Shown in pieces: positions 63,910 to 64,000 of a stretch of DNA of 64,000 nucleotides. Both the position numbers and the translations under genes were made by a program. The stretch spans positions 1 to 64,000 of the forward strand of contig NZ_SMUV01000052.1 in assembly GCF_004358185.1 (NCBI RefSeq), written 5' to 3'. Source of the stretch: Antarcticimicrobium luteum (GTDB lineage Bacteria; Pseudomonadota; Alphaproteobacteria; Rhodobacterales; Rhodobacteraceae). The first letter of the stretch is position 1. Every line of letters starts with the position of its first letter. A model generated the notes under the pieces. It searched no databases. It was given only the letters and a program-made list of their open reading frames with translations, and was not told the origin of the DNA.

Positions 63910-64000
63910 GTATCGCCACTCCCCGGACACCGCATCCTCATGATCGAAATCTGCTTACGTTCCAAATGTGCGGTGCCGCCCGAATCAAAGGGCCGCCCCG

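Overview
The window is very GC-rich and its proteins look like those of a marine alphaproteobacterium of the Rhodobacterales (Roseobacter group). It is almost certainly extrachromosomal. It carries a plasmid replication module (RepA-type initiator 7311-8330, origin-like iterons with a perfect DnaA box at 8384-8470, ParA 8713-10146, ParB 10175-11326, two parS-like palindromes at 11350-11460) and a two-gene mobilisation module (relaxase and MobC, 50496-52911). Next to the replication genes is a complete rmlCBDA dTDP-L-rhamnose operon. This is the known layout of roseobacter RepA-type 'biofilm plasmids' with a rhamnose operon; assigning this replicon to that class is an inference.

Nearly everything else makes, decorates or exports a cell-surface polysaccharide. 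Region 1-7190: galU (cut by the window edge), a membrane sugar-phosphate transferase, an epimerase, a Wza/KpsD-type export lipoprotein and rmlCBDA. Region 7311-11460: replication and partition. Region 11505-18702: a UDP-glucuronate-epimerase-like gene, a GT2 glycosyltransferase, ABC capsule export genes of KpsM, KpsE and KpsT type, and a GlfT2-like galactofuranosyltransferase. Region 18813-26387: UDP-galactopyranose mutase (glf) among five sulfotransferase-fold genes, then a GalE-like epimerase. Region 26599-45405: large fused glycosyltransferases (GT4+RgpF, and two GT2+GT4), five more sulfotransferase-fold genes, several unrecognised proteins, a small galectin-like protein (37779-38267) and two GT2 enzymes. 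Region 45481-50209: gmd, colC-like, colD and manC, a GDP-colitose pathway. Region 50496-53812: the mobilisation cassette with a scar that leaves the 3' end of an RTX gene. Region 53886-58151: glmM and a 918-residue RTX protein. Region 58568-63909: a PglF/CapD-like dehydratase followed by yjbH, yjbF and yjbE homologues.

The gene set predicts a heavily sulfated exopolysaccharide or capsule that could contain rhamnose, galactofuranose, colitose and possibly galacturonic acid. Nucleotide sugars come from GalU, Rml, Glf, the epimerases and ManC/Gmd/ColD/ColC. Polymer assembly would use the sugar-phosphate transferase and at least seven glycosyltransferase genes. Sulfation would use up to ten sulfotransferase-fold enzymes. 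Export would use Kps-type ABC and Wza-type components, with Yjb-type outer-membrane proteins as an accessory or parallel system. The least expected items are the galectin-like protein, the number and diversity of sulfotransferases, the colitose pathway, and C8-C9 tracts in the first eight codons of three surface-polysaccharide genes. No rRNA, tRNA, CRISPR array or intact insertion sequence was seen.
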